A stretch of DNA of 64,000 bases from Gracilaria domingensis (lineage: Eukaryota > Rhodophyta > Florideophyceae > Gracilariales > Gracilariaceae): assembly GCA_022539475.1 (NCBI GenBank), contig VCMS01000005.1:525225-589224 (forward strand), written 5' to 3'. A model generated the notes under the pieces. That model was not told the origin of the DNA. It searched no databases and worked only from the letters and a program-made list of their open reading frames with translations. Both the position numbers and the translations under genes were made by a program. Shown in pieces: positions 21,449-32,421 of this stretch (the stretch's first letter is position 1; every line of letters starts with the position of its first letter).

Positions 21449-24400
21449 ATGGTACGTGAAGATAGCCGCAGCACGGCCTTTTCCATGCCCTGGCCACGTG
21501 CCGCGCTCGCCGCCTTGCGCTGTGGACGTCTCGTTGATGCAAGTGCCGGCTTCGGAAGCACGTTTCTTGTCAGCCAACTACGGAGCACAGCTTTGCGATC
21601 AACACTTCCTTCACATACCCGTTTCACGCACGCATTTTCAAGTTCTTCTCCTGTGCATTGCTCATTGTCTTTTGAATCCAATACGAAAGAAAGCATTGGC
21701 GTTGCCGATATGATGTCCACTGTCGATGTGAACAGAAGCTCATTGTCGCCCATGATGCAACACTACGTCAGCACAAAGCATTCCTTGCTTGAGAAATTGC
21801 ATATACCTCGTAGTGATTCTCTTATACTTCTTTATCGAGTAGGAGATTTTTTCGAGAGCTTCTTTGAGGATGCGCATACCCTTTCGTCCATATGTGAAAT
21901 TGCACTTACTTCCAAAGATGCGGGAAAAGCCTTGGGAACAAAAGTACCAATGGCGGGTGTACCCCACTATTGCATTGATGAGAAGATCAAGTTGTTAATT
22001 GAGAATAATCTAACTGTTGCAGTCGTCGATCAAGTCGAGACCGCTGCGCAAACGCAATCGGGTAAGCTTGTAAAACGAGCGGTCACCCGCCTTATTACTC
22101 CTGGAACTGCATGCGACGAGGCGTTGCTAGAGTCAGACTCTAGTTCTTATATCGCATCGGTCGTTGTTAAACCCGCACGTGCAAATGATCCATCTGAGAT
22201 GCAGTGTGAGTTCGGATTTTCATATGCCGATGTTTCCACGGGTGAGTTTCGAGCAACAGACGGTTCATCTTTTGATCAGCTGCAACGTCTTCTGGCCACC
22301 GTCACACCTGCCGAGATTTTGATTTCCATACACTCTGACAATCAGGACTTTCGTTCGCAAGTATCATCCATGTTGAGTGCCTCTTCTGCCGCGGTGATAT
22401 CCCAGAGACAGCTTGTGCCAGTTCCAGATGCGGAACGCATCCTAGCTCATCTGCACCAAGTTGATCATGTGGAATCACTTGATTGTCGGACACGACCATT
22501 TTGTACCCAGGCAGCTGCTGCTCTAATAAACTATGTTCAACAAACGGCAGCTTATGAGCGACAAGAGCAATCGAGTTCAGCAATGCATTTGAATGCGTTG
22601 ACTCTTTTCTCTACATCCCAGGTGATGCTTTTGGATGCTGCGTGTTTGAGAAATCTCGAAGTGATAGAGACTGTTCGTGACGGAGTAAAGGAGCGTTCAC
22701 TGCAGTGGGCCATTGGTCGAACAGTTACATCTATGGGAGCACGATGTTTGCGGGGATGGCTTCTTGCTCCTTCTCTTTGTCCCAATACCATTGCACAGCG
22801 ACAGATGGTTGTCCAAGGGCTGCTGTGGGATGGAGATAATACTAGGCAAGTTATACAAAGGGCTATGAAGAGTTTTGCTGACTTGGAAAGATTAGGGGGG
22901 CGGATGTGTACCGGCAGAACAACTCCAAGAGAGATGAGGTGGTTGTGTGAATCCATTTTGCAGATACCGACCATATTGTCCTTAGTTTTTCGCTGTCTGA
23001 AAGAGAGTGTTGCATCAAAGAGGTCAACAGTGAGCGATGAATACATTACCAACATATGTTCTCCTGTTAGTACTGAACTGGTTACGCTGGCACAACAAGT
23101 GACAAATGCTGTCATTGATCCAGCTCCAGCATATATGCCCTCTGCGTTGGCCATACAAAGTGGCGGTATCTCTAGGGAAAATTGGGATGTCAGCGGAACG
23201 AGGATTTTTCGTGACGGTTACAATGAACAACTTGATTCACTGCGCAAATCCATCCGTGATCCTGGCTCATGGATTTCTTCTCTAGAAGAACAAGAAAAGA
23301 AACGAAGCTCTGTTGAAACGATGCGGATAAAACATATCAAGAATATGGGCTACGTGCTGCGAATTCCGCGATCTGTTGGGGAGAAGATCATGACCGACGA
23401 GCCCATGTTCTTCAGCAAGCTGGGCTATGATAGAGTGCAAAGCACCAAAGCGGAGCTTCGGTTTCGCTTCGAGCAACTGAGAGCCTGTGAGTTATCGCAT
23501 AATTCTGCCTTTGCAGAAGTCTTGATGCTTGAGCTGAGACTATTCGGGCAATTGCGAGAAAGGTTGGCGGAATGCGTTCAAGAATTACGACGGCTAGGAA
23601 GACAAATAGCCTCCATTGATGTCCTTGCAGGCTTTGCGGAGGTAGCCGAAGAAAATGGTTATGTTAGACCACAAATTCTGCCTGCTGATGCTCGAGTTTT
23701 AGAACTTAAAGAAGCTCGACACCCCGTAGTCGAGCAAACTCTACCAGTTGGAAAGAGCTATGTTCCAAACTCATTTTACCTTGGACAGACTGAGGCTTCT
23801 GATCGAATGGATTTGATGATTCTCTGCGGCCCCAATGCGGCTGGAAAGAGCTGCGCTCTTCGAAGCATGGGCCTTATCTCAATCATGGCACAAACCGGCT
23901 GCTTTGTGCCAGCCCGTTCTGCGGTTATGAGCATAAGCGACCGCATATTCACTCGAGTTGGTGCAGTTGATGATCTTGCGCAAGGACAGAGTACGTTCCA
24001 AGTGGAAATGGCGGAGACAGCATGCATTTTGTCCAACGTTTCGTCAGCGAGTCTTGTTCTGCTTGATGAGATCGGTCGAGGAACCAGCACGGTTGATGGG
24101 GTTGCTATCGCATGGAGTGTGGCTGAGTATTTAGCAAAAGGCTTGCGTGACGGAAACGCTAAGCCTCGAACAGTATTTGTGACACATTATCATGAACTGA
24201 ATCACTTGTCCTCTATGTATGATAACATTGCTTCCTTTCATCTTCATGTGGTCCAGAGCAAGTCTTTGATGGACAGTAGTGAAATTAGTTGGGTCGCGAC
24301 CCATAAGGTCATGGAAGGGCCTTCTTTTGAATCTCTTGGTTTAGCTGTTGCGGAACGAGCGGGCCTCCCAGGGGAGGTGATGGAAAGAGCACGTCATGTT

Positions 24401-24640
24401 GCGTCTTTGCTTCATATTCCTTCCAAAGCAATTGGTGCTGAGCTTCGATCGGCTTTGACAGAGGGCAAACAGGAATCAACACTAGCAAAGCGAGAAATTT
24501 GGACTTCAAACAAAGCACTTCATGCAGACCTCACACAAGACGCAGTGGAGTCATATGAGAAAGGCTTCAGCGACGGCTACACGAAGGCAATCTCGGAACT
24601 TCAAGCTGAGTTTGACGCCATATTTAACCGGAAGAGATAA
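21449..24640 (+). CDS. MutS-family mismatch repair protein, probably organelle-targeted
   Basis: Single exon. ATG at 21449 gives 1063 residues; ATG at 21485 is a good alternative. The first 60-70 residues are rich in Arg, Ala and Ser with no acidic residues (MPWPRAALAALRCGRL), like a mitochondrial or plastid transit peptide. Domain I carries GDFFESFFEDA with the mismatch-reading Phe-x-Glu. The ATPase has Walker A GPNAAGKS near residue 796, Walker B LVLLDEIGRGTST near 870 and THYHE. The helix-turn-helix tail follows (GLAVAERAGLP). Overall it is closer to bacterial MutS1 than to nuclear MSH2-6. It lacks the GIY-YIG nuclease of plant MSH1, so it resembles yeast-type MSH1 or an algal plastid MutS. 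The second glycine region reads NAAGK where most have NMGGK. Confidence 0.9.
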   Translation: MVREDSRSTAFSMPWPRAALAALRCGRLVDASAGFGSTFLVSQLRSTALRSTLPSHTRFTHAFSSSSPVHCSLSFESNTKESIGVADMMSTVDVNRSSLSPMMQHYVSTKHSLLEKLHIPRSDSLILLYRVGDFFESFFEDAHTLSSICEIALTSKDAGKALGTKVPMAGVPHYCIDEKIKLLIENNLTVAVVDQVETAAQTQSGKLVKRAVTRLITPGTACDEALLESDSSSYIASVVVKPARANDPSEMQCEFGFSYADVSTGEFRATDGSSFDQLQRLLATVTPAEILISIHSDNQDFRSQVSSMLSASSAAVISQRQLVPVPDAERILAHLHQVDHVESLDCRTRPFCTQAAAALINYVQQTAAYERQEQSSSAMHLNALTLFSTSQVMLLDAACLRNLEVIETVRDGVKERSLQWAIGRTVTSMGARCLRGWLLAPSLCPNTIAQRQMVVQGLLWDGDNTRQVIQRAMKSFADLERLGGRMCTGRTTPREMRWLCESILQIPTILSLVFRCLKESVASKRSTVSDEYITNICSPVSTELVTLAQQVTNAVIDPAPAYMPSALAIQSGGISRENWDVSGTRIFRDGYNEQLDSLRKSIRDPGSWISSLEEQEKKRSSVETMRIKHIKNMGYVLRIPRSVGEKIMTDEPMFFSKLGYDRVQSTKAELRFRFEQLRACELSHNSAFAEVLMLELRLFGQLRERLAECVQELRRLGRQIASIDVLAGFAEVAEENGYVRPQILPADARVLELKEARHPVVEQTLPVGKSYVPNSFYLGQTEASDRMDLMILCGPNAAGKSCALRSMGLISIMAQTGCFVPARSAVMSISDRIFTRVGAVDDLAQGQSTFQVEMAETACILSNVSSASLVLLDEIGRGTSTVDGVAIAWSVAEYLAKGLRDGNAKPRTVFVTHYHELNHLSSMYDNIASFHLHVVQSKSLMDSSEISWVATHKVMEGPSFESLGLAVAERAGLPGEVMERARHVASLLHIPSKAIGAELRSALTEGKQESTLAKREIWTSNKALHADLTQDAVESYEKGFSDGYTKAISELQAEFDAIFNRKR

Positions 24641-25089
24641 TGATGGCTTCTTCATGTAGCTACTGGCGATCGTGGGTTCAAGGCATTCAGGCAAATCCGA
24701 TTGTGTTTGAACCTGAATTCACTAGAATGCACGCTTAAGCACCTAGCAGCCAGCTCGACAGAAATAGTGTCGACAGAATGAGCTGCGGTACACTGCAGAA
24801 GAACACATTAATAGCGGAAGCGTGAGAGCAAAGGCTCCTAAGTTCAAGTACGACAACTGCAAGTCTTGAACATGGAGATTACTATGTTCTAAGCTGTCCG
24901 AAACGACCTCTGCTCCTCAAGTTTGTCTCCTAACTGGTCTTGAAACAAGGACTATGGTTGAGCAAGATCGTCATCAATTGTACCGATGATGTTGCAGCCG
25001 GCGTCAACGTACGCTTGTACACCGCCGAATTGTGAGCGATGCTTGCGGCAACTCGGAGACTGAAACCGTGCCAAGGGTGTCGTTCGATT
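24641..25089. other. intergenic, nothing recognised
   Basis: About 450 bp between MutS and the first LINE fragment. No gene, RNA or repeat that I can support. Confidence 0.5.
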
Positions 25090-25515
25090 TTTTTTGGACA
25101 CGTTTGCTTTAGTAGAAGCTCTGCAAGGTAACCTCCAAAAGCAATGCACTACGCTGCAACAACTCGCATATGAACTGGATGAGTTGCGCGTACTGCAAGA
25201 TATACATTGCATGGGTGCCTGCCTAGTCACTGTGGGGTCGAGCAAAACGAGAGAATTGATGGACTCGCAAAAAGTAGTCTCTCAATTCCCTTGCTGCTAC
25301 AGGTTCAAGTTCCAGTTGACTATGCTGATGTGCGAGCGGCTCTGAAATGCAAAACCAAGAGCAAATCAGGTGCGAACGGCGACACGGAAAGCATTGAGGA
25401 CCAAGACGGGGCCAGAAACGCGGAAGTTGTCCTCGCGCAGTTCTCGACAGGACACACACTCTCTCTCCTTTATAGTCATCTGCCCCCAATTACGAGGCAG
25501 AAGTAAAGCTATTTC
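25090..25515 (+). mobile_element. LINE fragment (RNase H region)
   Basis: Two plus frames carry LEALQGN...KQCTTLQQLAYEL and then LPSHCGVEQNERIDGLAKSS, followed by EVVLAQFSTGH. This is the C-terminal RNase H and tail of a non-LTR retrotransposon, matching the neighbouring minus-strand copy. The frames are shifted near 25210, and the copy is truncated at the 5' side. Confidence 0.65.
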
Positions 25516-25520
25516 TATGT

Positions 25521-26102
25521 CTAGAAGTAACCTTCTCTCCTAAAGAATGCCAAAAACTTTGACGGCCATTGCTTAATCATATCTATCATGCGCTTGTCTT
25601 TTCTTTCTCTGGGGGTTGGTAATTCATTCCTACGTGACGCGTTAGTTAGCGGGCATCGAAACAACACGTGATCAGCATCCTTCTTAGCGTTGGTGCCGCA
25701 GCTGCATCGTACCATTTTCTTTTCCATTTAAGATGCCACTGGGTGCAAGGAACTAACATGTCCTGTGGCAAACTGTGCCAAAAGAACCTCGGCCTTTCTT
25801 GCCTCGTTCCAATCTTTGATATCGCACAATTGTGCAATTGATTGGCTTCGCTGCTTTGTTCTGATTACTGACATGGCATCCGCGTAGTCGATCGGAACTT
25901 TAAGCTGAATCTGCAGCGGGTAGCTAAGGCCAGACTTTGCAAGACTGTCGACGAGGTCGTTCGGCGCAAATCCACAGTGACTAGGAATCCATGAAATGTA
26001 CACGATGCAGGTTTCACAGAGCTCTTTGAGTTCCAACGCAAGCAGTTGAAGAGTGCGGCATTGCTTGCGCAGATTTCGACAGGACACGTTCCAGCACTCC
26101 AC
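25521..26102 (-). mobile_element. LINE 3' fragment (RNase H and zinc-knuckle tail)
   Basis: Read on the minus strand: NLRKQCRTLQLLALELKEL, then ISWIPSHCGFAPNDLVDSLA (a typical LINE RNase H motif), VLLAQFATGHV, a zinc-knuckle-like CSCG...DADHVLFRCPL, and the end WPSKFLAFFRREGYF. One frame break lies near 25730. The 3' end is complete and the 5' side truncated, as expected from target-primed reverse transcription. Confidence 0.75.
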
Positions 26103-26345
26103 CCAGTGTCTTCATACGTGAACAAGAAGACTCTGCACTGCGAATGCGGCGTAGATGTGCGCAAGGACGTTAGACATGTACTGTTTCGAATCGAAACTTT
26201 CGATGCCCACTCACAAACAAGTCCCGAAGAAACGGACTACCTACAGTTAGCGAAAGATAAGACATGACAATAATAGATAAGATTAAGCAATGGCCGTCAA
26301 AGTTTTTGGCCTTATTTAGGAGAGAGAGTTACATCTGATAGTGGA
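26040..26345 (+). mobile_element. LINE 3' fragment (tail only)
   Basis: Plus-strand ALLAQISTGHVPALHPV, then HCECGVDVRKDVRHVLFR and a final KQWPSKFLALF-like stretch just before 26330. It matches the minus-strand copy next to it; the two meet head to head at 26040-26100. A purine-rich tail (AAAGAAGAAGAAG) follows at about 26384. Confidence 0.65.
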
Positions 26346-27101
26346 GCTCTCCCACTACTTCGAAATGAGGTGTAGAGGACCATACTAAAGAAGAAGAAGT
26401 ACCGATGAGATAGCGGCCTTTCTTGCAGGGAACTTCATCTTCATATCATTGCTTGCTGCGTCTTAATGTGATTAGTGTGACGTAGAGAGAGAGAAAGAAA
26501 GAGAGAAAGAAGAACGTAGATACAAAATGCGATGGTAGGTTTCAAAGGCCTCGTAGAGTTAGATCAGAAATACACGCCTCTAATCGAGCCGAAGGTTCAC
26601 ACAATCTAGGCAAACAAAGAATGAACACTGGAGAGCAAATGATGTAGAATCGGTCCAGACAATTAGTAATTCTGTACGCTCTACACGAGCCACTTTCTCT
26701 CCCACCTGAAAAACCTGAATCTCTGCCTATCGTTCTAGGGACAAGTGAACTATACAATATGCAAGGCAGCTTCCAGTTTAGCCGATCTAAACGCCCGAGA
26801 CGATTCAATTTCTACAAAGTTTCATTTTGGCGGTCTACCACTATGCTGACTCATTTTGAAACTCCCTAACCCCATGAAGAACGGTGTCTCCTTTAAAACC
26901 TTTCGAGGATCTCGTGTCCCACGGACGTGTTTAACAAAGACTATAGAAGAGCATGGGCAAAATGCAGTACAAAATCCGTCACCAAGAAAACGTTGTAGTC
27001 CTTGATGAAGCCAAAATGGTAAGTGGAAGTGTAGAGTAATGCAACGCATCTCGGTCAGAAACAGGATAATACACTCCACAGCTTTTGATCAGTGCGAGAT
27101 A
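26346..27101. other. intergenic, nothing recognised
   Basis: Holds a purine microsatellite of GAGA/AAAG type at about 26486-26515. No gene. Confidence 0.5.
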
Positions 27102-29195
27102 CTAGCGATCAACCTCCTGCGTCAATGATAAGGTCACAAAGTTTGATAAGAGTCAAATTGTGGTCAGTTTCACGCCTATTGAAAAGAAGAAAGTCTCAAA
27201 GAAGTATATTTCACTTACACCCTGTTTGAGCGCACGAATTTGAGAACAAGAAAGCAGAAAAACACATCGAATGTTAGATATCAACACGGACGTACGGTTT
27301 TGACCATTTGGATGTTGTGCGGAATAAACTTACGCTGTGGGTTTGCAATGGTAAGTTGTTTATGCAGGAAAACGGAACAAGAAGCAGGTCAGTACGGGTC
27401 ACTCGCGGCTGGTTTAGCTCTTTCAATGATGGTACGTACAATACAATATCTTGTGTTCCGATAATGGTTACCGCGTCAGCTACCATGTGTCCCTTTCCCA
27501 TCATATTCAAGCCAGACAAGTGAGCGAACCCTGGCGCTCGAATACCACACCTGTACGGGCGATTTGTGCCATTCGAAACAAGGTAGACTCCGAACTCTCC
27601 CTTCGGAGCTTCAACAGCGGTATATGTGTCTCCTGCGGGCACAGAAAATCCTTCAGAATAAAGCTTGAAATGGTGAATGAGAGCCTCCATGGACTGCTTC
27701 ATGTTCTCCCGAGATGGAGGCGAAATCTTACGGTCATCTACCTTGATTTCTCCTTCCGGCATTTGATTGAGGCATTGCACAATAATATCGAGAGATTGCC
27801 TCATTTCTTCAACGCGGATAAGATAACGGTCATAGCAATCGCCGTTGATACCAACTGGGACCTTGAAATCAACGTATTCGTATGCATCGTAAGGCTGTGC
27901 CTTTCGCAAATCCCACGATACACCAGAACCTCTGAGCATTGGTCCTGAGAATCCCCAATCCAGAGCTTCCGCAGCAGTTACGACACCTATATCGACAAGC
28001 CTTTGTTTCCAGATGCGATTCCCGGTGAGCATCTCTTCGATTTCATCGATTCTGGATACAAAGGACTTGCAGAACGCATAAATATCATCCATGAGTCCAA
28101 GAGGAATATCTTGAGCAACTCCACCCGGTCTAACGTAGGCAGAATGGAGACGGGCACCTGAAACGCGCTCATAGAATTCCATCAGCTTCTCCCGCTCTTC
28201 AAAAGCCCAGAGGAACGGAGTTAAAGCTCCGACATCCATTCCCTGATATCAAAAACAGAGTGACAGGAACGGTGAAAACGGCAGGTTAATACACGTAACT
28301 AGAAATCTCCAAACGAAGATAGTAGATTGCATACGTACATGACATCCGACCGCAAGGAGATGATTCAGAATACGGGTAATCTCGCCGAATAGTGTACGAA
28401 TATACTTAGCGCGTAGAGGAACCTCAATCTTAAGTAGCTTTTCCACAGCGAGAGAGTAGCATTGCTCCTGAGCCATCATTGACACATAGTCCAAACGATC
28501 AAAATATGGGAGTGCCTGAAGGTATGTTTTGTACTCTATGAGCTTTTCTGTACCGCGGTGTAGAAGACCGACATGTGGGTCAAGTTTGATGGCAACTTCA
28601 CCATCAAGCTCCAACACAAGACGAAGCACTCCGTGGGCAGCTTTGGTTCGCAAGTTGGGACGCAGTCGTTAGAACGCTGTTGGGTTTTCGATTGCATGAC
28701 AATGAGAGAATACATTCCGGACAAACGTTTCAACGCGCAACTTACCCTTACGTAACAAAAGATATCAACGCGTCGCAAAGCACACGAAATTAGGATTGGG
28801 CGCATTAGAAGATAGTTTTGGTTGTTTCTTTCGGTCAGCAATCTACGGTTGCACATAATCCGAATCCGGGAATAACGCATAATGACCACCATCTACGCAG
28901 AACATTAACGATAGAAAAAGCGTACCGGATGCTGCGGACCGAAATTGAGCGTAAAGTTACGGATATCAAGTTGTTTCTCACGATCAGCACGCATGCGCGA
29001 AAGTTCATGTGGTTCAAGCTGATCAATGTGAACGTCGCCAGCGACGGTGTTCACCGCAGAGTCGATGAAATAAGGGTCAGTCTTCTTAGTGGCGCCAACC
29101 GAAGAAAGCTGGCCTCCTCGTGACACCAGCCCGCGCACATGAGTGGAGGCTGGGTTAGAGATGGTTCCGAAACGAGATGCGAACGTCCGCAACAT
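27102..29195 (-). CDS. NDUFS2: NADH:ubiquinone oxidoreductase 49-kDa subunit (complex I, Ndufs2)
   Basis: Nuclear gene for the complex I core subunit that helps form the quinone site. Exons read on the minus strand: 29195-28926 (Arg/Ser-rich presequence [14 protein letters not shown], ending NFGPQHP), 28640-28339 ([15 protein letters not shown] ... LAVGCH), 28242 to about 27445 ([18 protein letters not shown] ... IIGTQDI) and a tiny last exon 27116-27102 (EVDR and stop). Intron 2 is 96 nt with GTACGTATG. Intron 1 is about 285 nt, but its GTACGC donor is in phase 0 while the only nearby AG acceptor gives phase 1. A missing G at the junction or a non-standard site is needed. The last intron's donor is also ambiguous (GTATTG or GTACGT). 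The start lies head to head with PIN4. Confidence 0.9.
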
Positions 29196-29835
29196 GACGA
29201 GAATCTTCGCACGGCGCGATGATGAAGACGGAGCTGAGAACGCAAACCGTCGTCGCGGGTGACTGGGAAGAGGTTAGAGGGAGGTACAGCAAAGAAGCAG
29301 TGATATATCTTGGTGTACCTTTGGTACCCGATGATGGTCCAGTTGCAGGTGTTGACGTGACGCGATGTACAGTATGAGTATGGCGCAGCTGCAAATTCGA
29401 TGGGTGCATCCAATTGTTGCGCTCCGAGTTCGAGCCTCGAACGCGACATTCACTTTGAGAATGCCTGTGTACGCTTACAGTACGTTCTGTAAATCGTTCG
29501 ATGTATGTCAGTTCTGACCACTGACATTTTTCAGAACTTTCTGCAAGGTGCCATACGCGTACGTCATACATGGGCGCAGCTCTCACCTTCAATCGGGGAA
29601 TTCCAGAAAAGGTGTGGTGCATCTTCAGTCGGGCACACGCCGACGTGCCTTGCCTGCATTTTGCTGTGTTTCTCCTTCGTCGTAAAACCGCGCCTTTGAC
29701 AGACTGTCGTCACGCATAACCGTCAGACCAGCAACAGCCTGCTGTGAGGCCGTCTCGTTCAGAAGTTTGTCTACGCCACTTCTCGCGTGTTTCCACCCTG
29801 TCGCTTATCGGTGACCGTTCCCCACTCCACTCAAA
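29196..29835. promoter_or_regulatory. divergent intergenic region between complex I subunit and PIN4
   Basis: 640 bp shared by two oppositely directed starts. No TATA box stands out. It probably contains both promoters. Inference from geometry only. Confidence 0.45.
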
Positions 29836-30267
29836 ATGGGGAAGAAAGGAGGCAAAGGAGCCAGCTCGAGCTCAGCTGGAGGAAAGGGAAAGGGACAGGC
29901 CGGTCCGAGCAATGCGAACAAGGGTGGGAAAGGCGGCAAGGGCGGAAAGGACGACATGAAGAACTGCAACTATGTTAAAGCTCGTCACATTCTTTGCGAG
30001 AAGTACGGAAAGATTGACGAAGCCTACAATGAGCTCAAGGAGAAATATCCGGGCAAGATCCCACCCGGCAAGTTCGGAGAGATTGCGAAAAAGTATAGCG
30101 AATGCTCGTCAGCTAACTCGGGAGGAAATCTGGGCTGGTTCCCGCGTGGAAAGATGGTTGGTGCCTTTGAGGAGAAGGCGTTTAACACTCCACCTGGCCA
30201 GGTCACTGCCCCGTTTAAGAGCAGTGCTGGGTACCATATTGTTCTTGTCGAGGGTCGTAAGATGTAA
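29836..30267 (+). CDS. PIN4: parvulin-type peptidyl-prolyl isomerase, PIN4/Par14-like
   Basis: 143 residues in one exon. A basic, glycine- and lysine-rich N-terminal tail (MGKKGGKGASSSSAGG, to residue 40) precedes a parvulin domain that starts NYVKARHILCEKYGK. It contains PGKFGEIAKKYSECSSANSGGNLGWFPRGKMV and ends TSAGYHI-like, as FKSSAGYHIVLVEGRKM. The non-Pin1 layout (no WW domain) and the basic tail match Par14/PIN4, a protein linked to pre-ribosome maturation and chromatin. The length fits the family (about 130). The start is supported by the immediate MGKKG tail. Confidence 0.92.
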   Translation: MGKKGGKGASSSSAGGKGKGQAGPSNANKGGKGGKGGKDDMKNCNYVKARHILCEKYGKIDEAYNELKEKYPGKIPPGKFGEIAKKYSECSSANSGGNLGWFPRGKMVGAFEEKAFNTPPGQVTAPFKSSAGYHIVLVEGRKM

Positions 30268-32421
30268 ACAGGACCTTTTCCTGCGTCATACGCTACCTGC
30301 CCCGTGTCTGCGCGATATACAAATGTCATAATGCCCCAGTTCAAAACGTCCACAACCGTGCAAGCCACAACTCCCCGTAATATGGCACTGCATTACTCCT
30401 GTTGAGAGCGTCTTTCGGTTGGCTTAGCTTTTATGACGATTTCCCCAGACGTTCAAACCTCATTCGTTCGTCACCCGAAAATCAAAACAAGAACGTCCAA
30501 AAGCTGCCCCTTCCCCTTCCCTTTCCAACCGAAGGGACGAAAAGCCTGCAAAGGCGTCTCACTAACGCAAAAACCGATTGCGAATGAGCGATATGCTATG
30601 GACCCGCGTCAACCCTTGCTGTGGTCACGAATAGTCGAATTTGACCGAGCACGCATCTTGCCCGTGCAACTTTAACGTGCAGTCCTGCCATTATGCGCTG
30701 GCCCTCACGCGTCGCGGAAACAGGGCACAGCCGTGGTACCATAAGGGTGTGTTTCACAAGAACTGCAAAACGAATGGGACTCGCTGTGACAGAGTGGAGA
30801 GAAAGGGGGAGGGGTGGCGAATATACCCATCGTACATCACGCGGGATATTCATCGCAATGAGACATAATTAGTAGTTCATGAACGTATTCGTGTACTCAA
30901 TGATTGTAGTACCGTCGGTACTCCATGATCGTACGCGTCTCCGTCGTCAACGCTTGTTAAGAATGGCCTTTCGGCCAACGAAAAAGAAGAAGAGATACAA
31001 ATTCTATTTTCAAGTGCTTGGGACCTTTATATTATAAAGTTTATAAACACAATGTCGCCCGGACTGCAAGAATAATGGTCACATTATGGCTCTCAACCGT
31101 AGTGCACAAAGAAAAAAAGTATTCTCATGAACTCCTGCTTTCGCAGATTTCCAAACGGCCAAACGGCAATCATTGATGGAGGTTCTGAATCGGTTCTATG
31201 CAGTCTTTCTATCAAATTTGTCTGCAGAACAGTCATTCAGGCCTTTCTGAAAGTTCAACCATGTCGGTGCTCCGTAGTTTACAGCTTACGCTGAGGAATC
31301 CCTGTGATTTCATTGCACCCTGTGGGTGCATGTAAAGAGACACCTAAATTTATGCCCAATCCGCGGTCAGAGAAGATTTGCGAGTTATCGAAGATTCTCC
31401 AAACGTACGAAAAGTATGGATGAGCCATTGACTTTCAAGAGATTCTGGGGTGTGCAACGGAGTCCCCGTCAAAACTAGTAATAGTTCAGGCCAAAGGGCA
31501 ATTCATGTCAGCAATTATGATTGCCACTCTCACTGATAAAGATGAAAGTACATTGCATCATGATATCGAAGAGAGTTACGGAATTTGGTCGGCGGAGTAA
31601 CCCTATGTCGAAAATCACAGTCAGGCTTACGCGGTGCGAGCAGCCTTGGATTACTAATCCTTCGGTTCGACCCAAAGCCTAGTAGTAGAATGAACCTCAT
31701 GAATCCAGAGCTCAAAAGCAAACATCATCGCATATGGTGTTACTCTGCAGAGCACTCATGAGCTGTTTTGTCACCCTATCTCAACTACATTTCGAAGACA
31801 CGAAACACAGCAATAATTCTAGATCACATTCCTTGCTTCAAAGGGCATTCATGCAGACATTGCCCCTTGTAAAACACAAATCACACGGTCCTCATCGATT
31901 GATTAAGAGCGTCCACCCGCAACGGCGACTTATCGCTTTTGAATTGTAAGACAGGCTTTTCAACTCACTGCCCCTACGCAGTTAACATCAAAGCCTTACA
32001 GCTGTTTCAAAAGAAAGCATACCCATTGAAGAAAGTGCCAACCTAGATATGCTTGCGAGAGGCCCGAGGCCATGAAGAACTTTGGGGTCGTGTTCAGAGG
32101 CTGAACCGTGCTTTATACACGTTAGCCACATAGAGAATGCAAGCGACTTCCTCCTCCTTGTAGCACCAGCACTTCTGTATGCACAAACGTCAGCATGTGC
32201 TGTATGGGACTTCTTTTTCACTTGGTCCCCCAGTTCGCGTCCGCTGTCTCGTTTGGACCGCCAATGAGGCATTTCGGCAGGGACGGGCTTCCAATGTCAT
32301 GACATAGTTTGTAAGACGATGCACTAAGAAGAAGTACCAGACAATTACTTAAGGAAGATCTGTTCCTACACTCCTTGAATTCGTCCTTCTAGTAACGTTC
32401 TCGTCATTCGGAAAAGACAAG
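30268..32421. other. 2.1-kb intergenic region, nothing firm
   Basis: No protein family recognised on either strand. A small hairpin AGTACC-GTC-GGTACT lies at 30908-30922 and TGGCC-TTTC-GGCCA near 30964. A tRNA-like stem at 31624-31680 was considered and rejected. The last 100 bp lead into the Hint gene. Confidence 0.5.

Noticed and set aside
31624-31680. tRNA-like structure (AGGCTT...AAGCCT acceptor-like stem, GGTTCGACCC box, GGATTACTAATCC)
   Set aside because: The fold would be only about 57 nt, the T-arm does not pair, and no proper D-arm is present. At most a tRNA-derived relic.
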